NCBI GenBank assembly: GCA_036571765.1
Contig: BROE01000022.1
Coordinates: 10,335,175 to 10,399,174 of the forward strand
Direction of reading: 5' to 3'
Origin: Plecoglossus altivelis
Taxonomy: Eukaryota; Chordata; Actinopteri; Osmeriformes; Plecoglossidae
DNA length: 64,000 nt
Shown in pieces: positions 1 through 11,527 of the stretch. The notes beneath the pieces were generated by a model. It was not told where the DNA came from, did not search any database, and was given only the letters and a program-made list of their open reading frames with translations. The first letter of the stretch is position 1, and the number at the start of each line of letters is the position of its first letter. A program made the translations under genes and the position numbers.

Positions 1-1518
1 ATGACTGTTGTGGTTCACATCAGACATAATTGATGTTGTCACTGTCTACAACTGTCTCTGTCTATCTGTCTGCCTGTCATTCTTACCAAGTCTCTCTCCC
101 TCTGTCTCTCCCTCACTCCCCTCGCTCGCTCGTTCTCTCGCTCATCCCCATCCTTCTTTCTCCCTTGTCTCTATGGCGTTTCGGTTAGTGGCAGGCATCC
201 TTAAGTGAGTGACTGATAACCAGTCTGTCTCTGCTGCTCTGGTGAGCGGGCACAATGGCATTTCCCTTCCTTGTGTCACTGGCTGGCCAGCCTGAACTGT
301 GTGAAACCAGGTCAGCCCCGCACAATGGAGGCCCCGCAGAACGAAATCATTTGATCCCTCCTTTCTTTCTCCAACCACCACCCCCATCCCATCCCCCCAC
401 CCCATCCCACCCCCACTCAGAAAAAGGCAAACATTTAAAGGATTTTCGGAGGACACAATCATATATTTCTGTATCGCCTTTCTGTGTGCATACAGATACT
501 GAACTGAAGTTGATTGGTTGGAAAGGGCTTTGAGAAGGTGAAGAGAGCATGTTGGGACTTCAGAACATATCGTCCTTGCATGTGTTCAATCCTAAAGCCG
601 TGCTTCGAATTGTGTAGAAAAAGAATCAATTAAATGAGAATGGAGCTCGTTTAATGAATGCAAATTCGATTGAAGCATAGTCAGTGGTCTTTTTCCCTCT
701 TTGGTATTTAGGCTTTCTTAGATGTGCTCTCCACGAGGTTCTCATGTCATTGGATTTCTCCACATCACTTTTGACCAGACAGGAGAGGAATAAAGCAGCG
801 TCATCCACTGGCAAACCAGGGAGATGATGGCCGTTCCCTCTCACTTTGTCTTGCTAATCCCCTTTTTCAATGGCCTCGGAAGCTGAATGAGAGCAGCAGG
901 GAGCAGCTTTGTGGCTGGCATTGCTAGCTTGCTTGCGTTATCTTGGCATCATCACAATGCGGAGTGCTGGACTTCGCCTAGCATCATTTGTTAGCGTCTT
1001 TCACGGGCTCAACCTAGCCCAGCTAGCTCAGCAGACTCCCCGGCTCGCGTATAAGATTTCACTTCCTCGGTTTAGCCTCTTAGCGGTTAGCACTGAGTCA
1101 TTGTCGCAGTCGTAGCGCCAGAGCTAGCCTGGCTGCCAGCTCTTATCCTGCCTCCATCGAGCTCTAGCCTGCGCACCTTGCGCTCGCTCACGTTTGCCTA
1201 TGCCCGTTTTTTTTCGGCCTGTCTCGTTAGCATTCATTCCAGTCAGCACGTCTCAAACAATGACAAAGACTATCTGCCTCGATGATGGCTCGCCTGCCTG
1301 TCTACCCTTCCTGTCTGTCTGTGCTGTATGTCAATGGCCGACTGAGCCTTAAGCTCCCAGCACAGCCGTTCCCCAGCCAAGAGTGACAACATCCCCCCTC
1401 GGTGTGCCAGACCAGGCAGCAGAACAGTGTTGGGTTAGTTACAGGCGGCTGGTCCTTCTCTTTATCTTGGCCCGAGCCCAGGAAGACACACCAAAGAAGG
1501 AGCTCTGTCTCCATAGAG

Positions 1519-1519
<1 letters not shown>

Positions 1520-1551
<32 letters not shown>

Positions 1552-1563
1552 ACCCCCCCCCCC
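1520..1563. repeat. Poly-C run
   Basis: About 44 nearly uninterrupted C residues, with a single A at 1552. The exact length is unlikely to be reliable in an assembly. Confidence 0.95.
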
Positions 1564-1631
1564 AGTTGAAGTCTCTGTAGGAGCCGGATGAGGCTGCTCT
1601 CTCAGACCCTGTAAATTAGAACGAGCTATCT

Positions 1632-2235
1632 GTGTCTCTCTCTGTCTCTCTGTCTCTCTCTCTCTCTGTCTCTCTCTGTCTCTCCTCGTGTCTCTCTGTA
1701 TCTCTCTGTCAGCTCTTCTGTCTCTCTCTCTGTCTCTTCTCCTGTCTCTCTCTGTCTCTCTCTCTGCTCCTCTCTGTCTCTGGATCTCCTTTTCTCTGTC
1801 TCTTTTCTCTGTCACTTTCTCCTGTCTCTCTCTCGGGCTCTTTCTCTGTCTCCTCCTACTGTCTCTCTGTCTCTCCCGTCTCTCTCTTTCTGTCCTCCTT
1901 GTCATCTGTCTGTCTCTACTCTCTCTCTCACTTCCCGCAGACGTCTCTCCTCTCTCTCTCTCTCTCTCTCTTTGTATTTTGCGGCTTTATGGAAAATAGT
2001 GTTTTTTCTTTCTCTCNNNNNNNNNNNNNNNNNNNNNNNNNNNNNNNNNNNNNNNNNNNNNNNNNNNNNNNNNNNNNNNNNNNNNNNNNNNNNNNNNNNN
2101 NNNNNNNNNNNNNNNNNNNNNNNNNNNNNNNNNNNNNNNNNNNNNNNNNNNTCTCTCTGTCTCTCTCTGTCTCTCTCTCTGTCTCTCTGTCTCTCTCTCT
2201 GTCTCTCTCTCTGTCTCTCTCTCTGTCTCTCTCTG

Positions 2236-2266
<31 letters not shown>

Positions 2267-2440
2267 GTCTCTTTCTCTGTCTCTCTCTCTGTCTCTTTCT
2301 CTGTCTCTCTCTCTGTCTCTCTGTCTCTCTCTCTCGGTCTCTGTCTCTGTCTGTCTCTCTCTCTCTCTCTTCCCCGTCTCTCTCTCTCTCTCTCTCTTCC
2401 CCGTCTCTCTCTCTTCCCCCTCTCTCTCTCGTCCCCCTCT
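1632..2440. repeat. Long (TC)n microsatellite with assembly gap
   Basis: Imperfect TCTC/TGTC repeat of about 800 bp. It is interrupted by 135 N at 2017-2151, both edges of which are still TC repeat, so the gap is a failure to assemble the array. Long apparent reading frames on both strands (Ser/Leu-rich on plus, Arg/Glu-rich on minus) are a consequence of the repeat and are not genes. Confidence 0.95.
2017..2151. other. Assembly gap (135 N)
   Basis: Run of N inside the TC microsatellite. Its true size is unknown. Confidence 0.99.
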
Positions 2441-3059
2441 CAGCCCACAGCCTGCCCCTCCCTCCACCATTCCACGGACGTTCCGCACCACCAGCCTTCG
2501 GATAACTAAAACCGGCCAGTCTGAGGCTGTCGATGATGACAGGGCCATTTTCGGTCTCTGCGGCAGGTATTCGTCTGCTCGGTGGTGAATCCCTGAGCCA
2601 TCCTGCTTTGGCTCTCTGCCCAACACTCTGCTGTGCATTTCCAGGCCCAACCTGCAACCTGCAATTATCCTTTACTTTTTCACTTGGGTGCTTTTCCCCT
2701 GCGGGTGCACGCGTGCGTGGGTGCGTGAGACAGAGATCGAGAGTGAAAGAGAGAGTTTGCACATCTGCGCGTGAGAAGCGAGCAACTAAAAGGATGGCGA
2801 TTGGATCAAATCTTTCATTTTCTTCCCCATAAACAAAGAATGATTGCAAACAGATCTGGTGCTGAAGGTCGAGCCCAGAGATCCCTTTTGAACACAAACA
2901 CACACACACACACACACACATGTATATATACACACACCCAGCACTATGGCCTATTGGAACATGGCAGTTAATCATGTGCAGGAGCATAATTCCCCTGTCA
3001 GCCGGCGGATAGAAGTTTCATAAGTCAGAGAAGTCAGAGATGCGGCTGCTACATGGCTT

Positions 3060-3420
3060 TGTGCATGTAGGGTACTGTGTGCATGTAGGGGTACTGTGTG
3101 CATGTAGGGGCACTGTGTGCATGTAGGGTACTGTGTGCATGTAGGGTACTGTGTGCATGTAGGGGTACTGTGTGCATGTAGGGGTACTGTGTGCATGTAG
3201 GGGTACTGTGTGCATGTAGGGGTACTGTGTGCATGTAGGGGTACTCTGTGCATGTATGGGTACTGTGTGCATGTATGGGTACTGTGTGCATGTAGGGGTA
3301 CTGTGTGCATGTAGGGGTACTGTGTTCATGTACAGGTACTGTGTGCATGTACAGGGTACTGTGTGCATGTACGGGTACTGTGTGCATGTACAGGTACTGT
3401 GCGCATGTACGGGTACTTTG
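3060..3420. repeat. Minisatellite, 18-20 bp unit
   Basis: About 19 head-to-tail copies of a unit like GTACTGTGTGCATGTAGGG. The left copies end in TAGGG or TAGGGG, while the right-hand copies carry TACAGG or TACGGG variants, so the array has two sub-families. All three minus-strand frames stay open across it (His/Thr/Pro-rich), which is an artefact of the stop-free unit. Confidence 0.95.
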
Positions 3421-3976
3421 CTTTGAGGCCACTCAACTCAGACAAACATGAGGTAGGACCTACTTTAAACCCTACGCGTAACGACTATCTTGCTCTATAA
3501 TCAACTTTTATTTATGTAGAAATCCTTCCTTTCCAAAGTTTCTCTTTCCCAGTAGTGGATGACAAGGACGAACCCTCGCCGTTTCATAAGCGTTCCAACT
3601 TTCCAGACGCTCGCAGACTGGAGACCGGAGGGGGCTGCTGCCATATCTTGTCAGAACGTCGGGTGCTCGAGTTCACCGCCACAAACGAACGCCACAATAG
3701 CCTTACAAATGTGGCGTTCAGGTTTCCAGGGCACACCCTTCTGACCCAAAGTCCTTGTCAACAAAGTGTTCTTTTTTTATGGAGGGATCATCTTTTTTTT
3801 TTTTTTTCCTTGCCGGCGGGCTGCCAGGATATGAGGCGTCAGCAGAGGTGTCGGTCAGCGTGCAAGCTAGGCAGGAGTCAGTCAGGGGGCTGACTGAGAT
3901 GTAATAGAGCCATCGATTTGAACCTTGTCACTCGCTGGACCTGAACAGACCCAGGAAGAGACTCGCTCTTCTCTGC

Positions 3977-3989
3977 TGCCATCTAGTGG
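3977..3989 (-). promoter_or_regulatory. CTCF-like motif
   Basis: The minus strand reads CCACTAGATGGCA, matching all 13 positions of the CTCF core CCASYAGRKGGCR. A motif match alone does not show binding. Confidence 0.35.
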
Positions 3990-4102
3990 CTGCTGCCGTC
4001 ACTGCAGGACCGAGGGTTCAGGGATGGTCTGACTGCAGGCTGGTTAGTGGAAGGCTGTCTGGGGATGGGGTGGGGCTGGATAGTGTCCAGGTCAGCCTAG
4101 AC

Positions 4103-4284
4103 CAGGGGTCACCAACTGCGGTCCTGAAGAGCTACCATCCAAACTGTTTTCCCTTCAAACTCAGTTTAGCACACCTGATTCTACTCATCACCTGGATGAT
4201 GAGATGAATTAGGATACATTATGTGTAGTTGAAGTGAATACCTACAGGATGGTAGCTCTCCAGGACTGGAGTTGGTGACCCCTG
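4103..4284. mobile_element. Short hAT-type MITE (182 bp)
   Basis: Imperfect terminal inverted repeats of about 35 bp begin CAGGGGTCACCAACT and end with its near-complement. The flanks GCCTAGAC (4095-4102) and GCCTACGC (4285-4292) agree at 6 of 8 positions, as expected of a decayed 8-bp hAT target-site duplication. There is no internal coding capacity, so it is a non-autonomous element. Confidence 0.75.
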
Positions 4285-4319
4285 GCCTACGCAAGACCAA
4301 GGGCTGGTGGAGACCTAGT

Positions 4320-4400
4320 TCAGGAGTCTGCAACTCATGCCTTCAGAGCCACATGTGGTTCCTTGACCACTTATGTGGGGCACTCATGCAATATTAGGAT
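4320..4400. mobile_element. Probable hAT-derived fragment
   Basis: Contains GAGTCTGCAACTC followed by GAGCCACATGTGG, a combination recurring in dispersed hAT-like vertebrate repeats. It lies about 35 bp right of the complete MITE. Ends and target duplications are not recognisable. Confidence 0.35.
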
Positions 4401-4846
4401 CAGTTCATCTAAACTTATGAGTAGTCTAAAAGTTGGCGCAAATAAGATTTTGGGAAGCAGCCACAGAATGTAGCCATAAACATCATGGAAATGTACTAAT
4501 GCGTCCGTTTCATTGAAATGGAAATTGTAGGTCTGTACAAACTTAAGTCTGACTAAGAAAGGCTGTCCCGGCCATCCAATTGAATTAGTGCGGAATAGTC
4601 TGTGCAGACATAAACAATGGCAAATTCATGCGATGGGTGACAATAAACTATTGTCTACTCCATCAGCTAAATTAATGTCATATCAGTGCATCTCTTCAAT
4701 TCAAATCCGCCTATTGTTCCTTCTGATTTACTTTTAATTATTTTCGGAAAATTGAAATAGCTCTACACATAAAAAAACTGACGCTAAGCCTAAATCGTAA
4801 GGACGTCAGTTCTTTTCTGCATCTGTCCACTGCGCTGATCCTACAC

Positions 4847-4859
4847 TGCCATCTGGTGG
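4847..4859 (-). promoter_or_regulatory. CTCF-like motif
   Basis: The minus strand reads CCACCAGATGGCA, 13 of 13 to the CTCF core, preceded by TGG as in the extended consensus TGGCCACCAG. Same orientation as the motif at 3977. Confidence 0.4.
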
Positions 4860-6056
4860 CCAAGTATGGAATCACCGTGTTCCTTAAGGAAGATTTCGAA
4901 CGGACCGATTTACCGTCTGTTTTCAAAGCCTTCTACGCTGACGTCACTTCAGATTTGACACCTTGTCTGCCTGTTGATGTAACGTAAGCCAGAGTTTAAC
5001 GTCGTTTTAACGTTAGACAAACATTGTGGGAGAGATTTGTTTTTCGTTTTCTTATTGTTTAGCCTCTTCCGCCTCATTCATCATTTTTTCATAGGGTGAA
5101 AAATGCCATTTAATCAAAAGGTTGTGTCGAGTTCACACGCCACAGGCAGAGATTAAGAGGGAGAGACACACTATTCAGTACATCCAGGACTACTGGCTGT
5201 GGAATAGATGCTGTAGATAGATGCACACTTCCATTTCATATTGATGTACTGGATCAGTAGCAAGAGACGGGAACTATCTTGGACTGATTCGAACACGCAG
5301 GAAGCGAGCTGCAGAGTTCTGCATTCGACGAATCCTCTCTCAGAGGGCGGAGTGTTTTACGAAGAAATCGGTCTGGTGTGGTGCTGGTTAGCTTCGCTTA
5401 CCTGAATGAGACCTATGTTGTCATCTGATCAGAGCAGCCGAGGCCTCTTCGACGGCTTCCACCTGGACGGGGGACGGGGGGACGGGGGGGGGGGGGTTGT
5501 GTGGTGGAACAGGTTCATGATCTGGGTGAAAGACCTTCAGTCCACCTTAAGATGTTGGTTTTTCCAGATTCTTCAGTGGTGTCATCAGGTTTGTTTGTCA
5601 AAAACCAGCCTTGTGACCTTTTCTTACCTTGACCTTTAGGCTGCTCCCTCCTCGCTTGATCTCCCTCGTGCTGCGCCTGGTTCAGACCGGAGGGGGGGGG
5701 GGGAAACTAGGCCTAAACTGCTTCCTATATAGAAAGAGAGAGATACATAAGTATATACAAAGTATTACTTATAGGCTAATTACATTATTTGAAAAATGGA
5801 TCACAGTATTTGAGAAACACGATGGATTAAAAGGATATCAATGGTGGTTTGTTGAGATGTTATCAACAGCCACACTAAGAACCCTGCTGGAGGTCTGGAG
5901 TACACAGGAGGTATCAGTGTGCCTCTTTCGTGGAATGTTGATTGTCACTCTGGAAGCCAATCTATTGGGTCGGTGTTTTTCCCAGAAGACAGGTAAACCT
6001 ACTTGGCTAATGAAACTTCCTAGAATCTCTGGTAGATGGTGCAGTTACAACTATGG

Positions 6057-6069
6057 CCACCAGGGGGTG
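6057..6069 (+). promoter_or_regulatory. CTCF-like motif
   Basis: The plus strand reads TGGCCACCAGGGGGTGG from 6054, which is 12 of 13 to the core and close to the strongest vertebrate CTCF consensus. It is oriented opposite to the two motifs on its left and lies 13 bp from the palindrome at 6083. Confidence 0.4.
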
Positions 6070-6082
6070 GTAGTCAACTACA

Positions 6083-6135
6083 CAGAGGATGTTTTCTGAC
6101 TGTGTAGCAGCTACACAGTCAGAAAACATCCTCTG
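6083..6135. repeat. 53-bp perfect inverted repeat
   Basis: Two 26-bp arms (6083-6108 and 6110-6135) are exact reverse complements around a single A at 6109. As RNA or single-stranded DNA it would form a long hairpin with almost no loop. It is not a simple repeat. Confidence 0.95.
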
Positions 6136-7663
6136 GACTAAAGTGTAGCTGCTAACTCACACATACTTCAGTCCAGGCATGTCCAGCGTTGAATACTGCC
6201 AGATCATTACGTTTCCTTACTTTTGAGTTCAGGAAAGTACTGAACATTTGGACTTTGTCAAGTAAAACAATACTGACCAGTTTCTCTGCACTAGTCAGTG
6301 AAATTCTGTTTGGACTACTCCCTTGTTCTTGATTATCTGCAGTTCTTACTGCATGGTACATGCACTATTTGTATGTCCCTTTGGATAGAATATCTGATGA
6401 ATGAGTACATGTAAATGTAAAATGTAAATATTGAGATATGGTGTGTTGCGTTAGCAAGGAGGGTTAGAATAGGATGTGGAGGCTTGGCTTGGTCTTGCTG
6501 TGTCACGTATTGCATATTTTCAGAATGACTCAATCAAGTCAACCAACGAGTCAGTCTTTTTTTTTTTCTGCCCGCCCCCAATCGCTGGCTCCTCAATCAA
6601 CCGCGACCCGCTCAAATGCGATGGACACGTTTACAACACAGGTGTACGGTCAGCTCTTGTTGTGCTCTTCAGATCCCAGGCTGTACTACGCCCAGCCCAG
6701 CACTTCAGACACCGCTGCCTCACACGCCCACAAGGGAAGCCGGTTCCTGGGCTAAGAATGAAGAATTTACCGCACACACCTTCACTGTGTGACACTGCAC
6801 AGAATGTTTTTCCTCATTCCGTCGCTCTCACTCTCACTCTCTCGCTTTCTCACTCACTCTGTCTCTGTCTATGTCTCTCTGTCTCTTTCTTTTTCTATGT
6901 CTATCTGTCTGTCTGTCTGTCTGTCTCTCTGTGTGTCCGATCTTGGTGGTGGCTGCCACGTCTCCTGCGTTTTGTCCAGCGTCTACAAGCTGCCGGCTGT
7001 GGAACGTGTGCGGCACTAAGGGCAGCGCACGCTGTGGTTGGTGTGGACTGGAGGAAAAGGCGCTGGGGGGGTAGCGGTATTGGACACACTCTGCATCTGG
7101 TGTCTTCAAATCAGACGGTGGCCCCCCGAACGGTCGTTGTACACCGTCCTGTAGTAAAACGCCCTGCTGTTCCGACTAGAGGCCTGGGTAACTGCACAGC
7201 TGCCTTGAACGCTCCCCCATCTTCTCTCTTGTGTTGTCTGATGCCACTTCCTGGTGTTGGAAAGGCAGCAAGGGTTAACTGGCCACAGTAAATAGGCCTC
7301 TAATGACCTTTTGGGCTTCATGTTTTAGGCATATAAGGCGCGGCAGTGTCTAGTCTGTAGGTAAGCATTAAGCCTCTTGCGTGGGATGCAGGCAGTTTGT
7401 TTGTCAGTTTCATCCCACCCAAAGCCAAATAAAAAACGCCTATCCCCCCCCCCTAAAAAGGCATTCCAATGTTCTATCACGTGTAACTTGTGTCAGACTT
7501 TGCGTGAACAGTGTAGGGCCTTTGTGTTGTTACAACTGCTCCGTCATCCCGAGTCACTATCAGCATCAGACTGGTTCAAACCGGCTGCGCTCAGCATCCA
7601 TCCACCCACCCACGCACCACTGCTGCTCCTCCCTCGCTCGCGTCACCTTGCCTTTCAGCTGTC

Positions 7664-7666
7664 ATC

Positions 7667-7717
<51 letters not shown>
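7664..7717. repeat. (TC)n microsatellite
   Basis: Near-perfect TC dinucleotide array of about 50 bp. Confidence 0.95.
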
Positions 7718-7719
<2 letters not shown>

Positions 7720-7855
7720 GTTTTCTGTTTATCTTTGTCTCAGTTTCTGTCGCTCGCTTGGCTAATGTGTTTGTTTTTCGATGTTTGTCCGTCTCTTTAT
7801 ATCTATCTATCTCTTCATCTAATATGAATAGAGGGAGAGGGTATATCAATCTTTA

Positions 7856-7947
7856 TCTAATAGATAGATAGATAGATTGATTGATAGATTGATAGATATA
7901 CTCTATATCTATCTATCTGTCTATCTATCTGTCTATCTATCTATCAC
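7856..7947. repeat. Fold-back GATA/TATC tetranucleotide repeat
   Basis: A TAGA/GATT-type array on the left switches to a TATC/TGTC array on the right. GATAGATATA (7891-7900) mirrors TATATCTATC (7904-7913) around CTC, so the two halves are inverted relative to each other. Confidence 0.9.
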
Positions 7948-9289
7948 TTTTTAGCTAGTAGACATATAGATGGAGAAAGAGAACATATGTATCACTTTCT
8001 CTTCCTGCTCCCTTAAAGCTCTGGGTCTCTCTGTGATGACACTCCTGCTAGTGTAATTCATCGTCTGTCAGGCTGCAAAGAGTGGACACAAGACAGTTGC
8101 CCACGGTGCAGTGGCATCACTGCAACAAACAGCAGACACCAGCAGCTATAGCTGCTACATCTCCAGGTCCCGGCTCTGCCCTGTCCTGATGGTTCTGGTC
8201 CAAAGTCTGAGTTCTTTGTGAGGGAGGGTAGGAACAGAATCCCTTGTCTTATTGGTCCAGAAATACACACCTGGTGTGTGTGTGTGCGCGCGTGTGCGTG
8301 TCTAAAAACCTATCCTGGGCTTGAATTGGCGTCCTGTGAACAGCGTGTGTTAGCGTTAGTGTGTGTGTGGTAACAGGGACTAAGCCCTGCTTAGTGGCTT
8401 GGCTGTCGTCACTGCTTTAGACCTGACAGGCTCTTCTCTTAATCCACTAGCTGCTTCCTCTTTCTTGAACATCTAATGACACACACTTTGAAAGAAAGCA
8501 GCGAAAGTCATTCAGGGGCTCAGCGCAAGTCCCAACAGTCTGCATGGGCTTGTGGGCCGTCGTGGCCAACGTCTGCGAAAGGAAAGGCAGCAAGGTTCGT
8601 CCGTCCAACTGCCCACCGTGTCGACGACTTCCCAGCCGGGACGCGTATGAACCCAGTTACGGATCGTCCATAGGTTGTTACTGTTGTGGTTAAGTCTAAC
8701 TCGGTTTCATTAGTACGCTTGGGAAGCCATTGACCTCTGACAATGCTGCCCTGGGATAAACACATGTTTTAGTGTTCTGTAAGAGGATGATAAGGAGCAG
8801 TAATGCGTGTGTACAAAGTCAAAAAGATGTCATTTGCTGTTCATTGTGTGCTGTCTGCTGGTGACGGTTTAGCCTGGGAATAATGGAGCGTGTTGGCCAG
8901 ATACACCGGAGCTCTTATCGCAGCACATTATGGAGGCTAAGATGGGGAACATTTGTATTTGGGCCCTGACTTGTAATATTAGCCAACATGTTTTGGGTTG
9001 TGCGCTGTATATGCAAATCGGTGTTTTTGGTTTTTGCAAGGGATTGGGCAACTCTCCGCCCTGCCTAGACACGCCCAGTCAGAGAGACACGCCCAATCAG
9101 AGAGTCACGCCGCTCTCAGCAGTCTGTCAGCCTGCAGCCAACATGTCTCCGCTGGAAATGGCTACTGTGACAAGTCGACTCGTAGGCTGCATCCTACGCA
9201 GTGCCCTCTAATTCCATACGCTCCCCTCCGTTCACTCATGTGGCCCGGTTACACAATGTCCCAGGGATAAGGTGGTAGAGGCTGGGTTA

Positions 9290-9700
9290 AAGGGTCTGCG
9301 GGGGAGGGGGGGCCGGGCGCAAGGGGTGGCAGGACGCAGTTTGTAACTGCCCGCAAACAAGCAAACACACTAACAACAACAAGGTCGTCACACATACGAT
9401 GGGGGAGGGGGGGGGTTACCTGCTGTCGGCGGTTGGGTCGACATTTTCAACGCGCACAGACCGCGCCTCGTGGGCCAGAGACAGCGCCGCACCCCCTCCC
9501 CCGTCTCCCCCAGCCCCGCCCCTTCCATCGCTCTCTCTGACTCGCGCCATCTCCTCCCTTGGTCAGTCCCTGCATCTCCCCCTCGCTTCCTGCAAACTGG
9601 ATGGTTCTGGATCTGCCGGCCCCCTCGCCCGCGTTCCAGTCAGAAGTAGGGCAGAGTCGGAGAGAAGAGGAGAGTGAGAGAGTGAGAGAGAACATTGCAC
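9290..9700. promoter_or_regulatory. GC-rich block with GC box
   Basis: GC-rich sequence with several CpGs and a GC box (CCCCGCCCC, 9514-9522). It could be a weak CpG island or an alternative promoter of the tsc22d1 long transcript. No associated exon is visible. Confidence 0.2.
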
Positions 9701-10216
9701 ACTCCTGTTATCCTCTGAGGGGACAGATGGGGTGGGTGGGTGGGGTGGGGGGGGGCGAGCGGGGGGGGGGGTGGTGGAGAGGAAGACTGGGGAGATCTGC
9801 TGAATGGGAGATGAGGATGAGCATGAATACAACAGCTAAATCGGCGTAGTCTCAGCCAATGATAGCCTGATAGCCCCAGGGGCCAGATTGAGGAGCCAGG
9901 ACTGAACGTAAACAGCACCACCGATGTGAATGAAGAGGATGATGGATTCCCAGACCCAGATTTAACCCTGCCATGACAGAACTGTGTCAGAGACAGCTCT
10001 TTACATACGATTTAGGAGTGCTAAAGAGTATCGAGTACCGTTTTAATCTGATGGCAAAACAGTGCAGGGTTGCCACAGCAACCGGCTCCCTAACCTACTT
10101 CCTCTATATGTCTGAGTGTGTTTGGGCTCATAGCAGAGCCAGGATGGCCCCTGGGGGGCCGTCTTCTGTCCACACGGCAGGATGCAATGACCCTCGGTCC
10201 AAAGAGGAGGAACAGC

Positions 10217-10219
<3 letters not shown>

Positions 10220-10252
<33 letters not shown>

Positions 10253-10298
10253 TGTGCGTGCGTGTGTGTGTGTGTGTGTGTGTGTTTGTTTGTTTGTT
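10220..10298. repeat. (TG)n microsatellite
   Basis: TG array of about 75 bp with a few C interruptions, ending in TTTG repeats. Confidence 0.95.
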
Positions 10299-10470
10299 CA
10301 TCTGTGCACCAATGTTGAGTGCCAAAGCGGTTGAGTCTGTATTTCGCTTTACTCATGACTGTTCCTGCTCTCTATGGTCCAGTGGGCCAGACTGTGTGAG
10401 TCAGTTGCTCCACTTCTCAGACAGGCTGGGAAACGCATCCTGACCGCCAGAACTTGCAGACCCCCCCCCT

Positions 10471-10471
<1 letters not shown>

Positions 10472-10520
<49 letters not shown>

Positions 10521-10526
10521 CCCACA
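10472..10526. repeat. (CA)n microsatellite
   Basis: CA array preceded by a short C run. It lies about 180 bp from the TG array at 10,220-10,298. Confidence 0.95.
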
Positions 10527-10924
10527 AAAGCTTGTCCACTCAGCAGCATTCTCCTGGGCTGAAACAGAGAGAGAGAAGCAGGTGTCTGTTGCACTACGCC
10601 TGACCTTGTGCGAGTCCCACTTCACAAGGCTGCCCTGCTCTCTCCCACTCCACTCTGCCGGGCTGAGATCGGATCGATTTCGCGCTGCTCTGATTTGCTG
10701 TTCGGCTCTCTACCCTCCAGCGCTGCGCTCTGTGGTAGAGCGGCTCTCAGCCCCAGGATGTGCGGAAGACCTTTCTAGTCCAGTTCAAACAGAAGAGTGC
10801 GAGCTTGGTTTGAGGGGTCTGTTTGGAAACCATTCCAACCACCTATCTGCTTTTTGTCTCTATCTCTGCATCTCTCTCTGTTTATGTGTGGATGGGCACG
10901 AGCATGCAGTTGTGATCAAACAAG

Positions 10925-10926
10925 CG

Positions 10927-10963
<37 letters not shown>
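10925..10963. repeat. (TG)n microsatellite
   Basis: TG dinucleotide array. A C run follows at 11,101-11,121. Confidence 0.9.
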
Positions 10964-10964
<1 letters not shown>

Positions 10965-11477
10965 GATGTTGGGAGGTTAATAGTGTGTAAGAGCCGGTCT
11001 TGTTGGATCAGAGCCTCCTGTTCCCCTTCACAGAGGGGGGTCTGGACGCGGCCGTGTGTCCACCACACCGTGTGTACAGCAGAAGGTTCAGTCCGGCAAC
11101 CTCCCCCCCCCCCCCCCCCCCTCTCTAATCCCAGCAACCCCTCATCCCCTTTCAACGTGGGTGGAAGTAATGCTCTCGCTTGACTGGGCGCCTCGCATCT
11201 AGAACATCGTGTACGATGTACAGAGCCCTCGCCAACCCAAGGCAACCCCCCGCCCCCCCCTCACTCCTGTACCACTACTGTATGCCGAATCCTCCTCCTC
11301 GCGCCCAAATCGGACCGCTCCCCCATTGTCCTTGTGGATAAGCCCCAGTTCACTGGAAGACCACGCACGCCCGGCCCCTCAGGCGTCAACAGCTTGCCCA
11401 ACATGCAGCTTAAACTGTCTTTCTGTGAATAGTCACCTTCCTGTGAAACACGTGCACAGTCCAAAGTGTCTTGCGGC

Positions 11478-11478
<1 letters not shown>

Positions 11479-11508
<30 letters not shown>

Positions 11509-11527
11509 GCGTGTGCGTGTGTGTGTG
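11479..11527. repeat. (TG)n microsatellite
   Basis: TG array with periodic GTGCGT interruptions toward its right end. Confidence 0.9.

Noticed and set aside
1632..2987. Very long open frames on both strands (Ser/Leu on plus, Arg/Glu on minus)
   Set aside because: Produced by the TC microsatellite and the N gap; no domain and no splice context.
2972..3432. Three overlapping His/Thr/Pro/Cys-rich minus-strand frames
   Set aside because: All frames of one 18-20 bp minisatellite unit lack stops; not a repeat protein gene.
5629..6099. 156-codon plus-strand frame
   Set aside because: No recognisable domain, crosses a poly-G run, and ends in the palindrome; AT/GC composition and codons look random.
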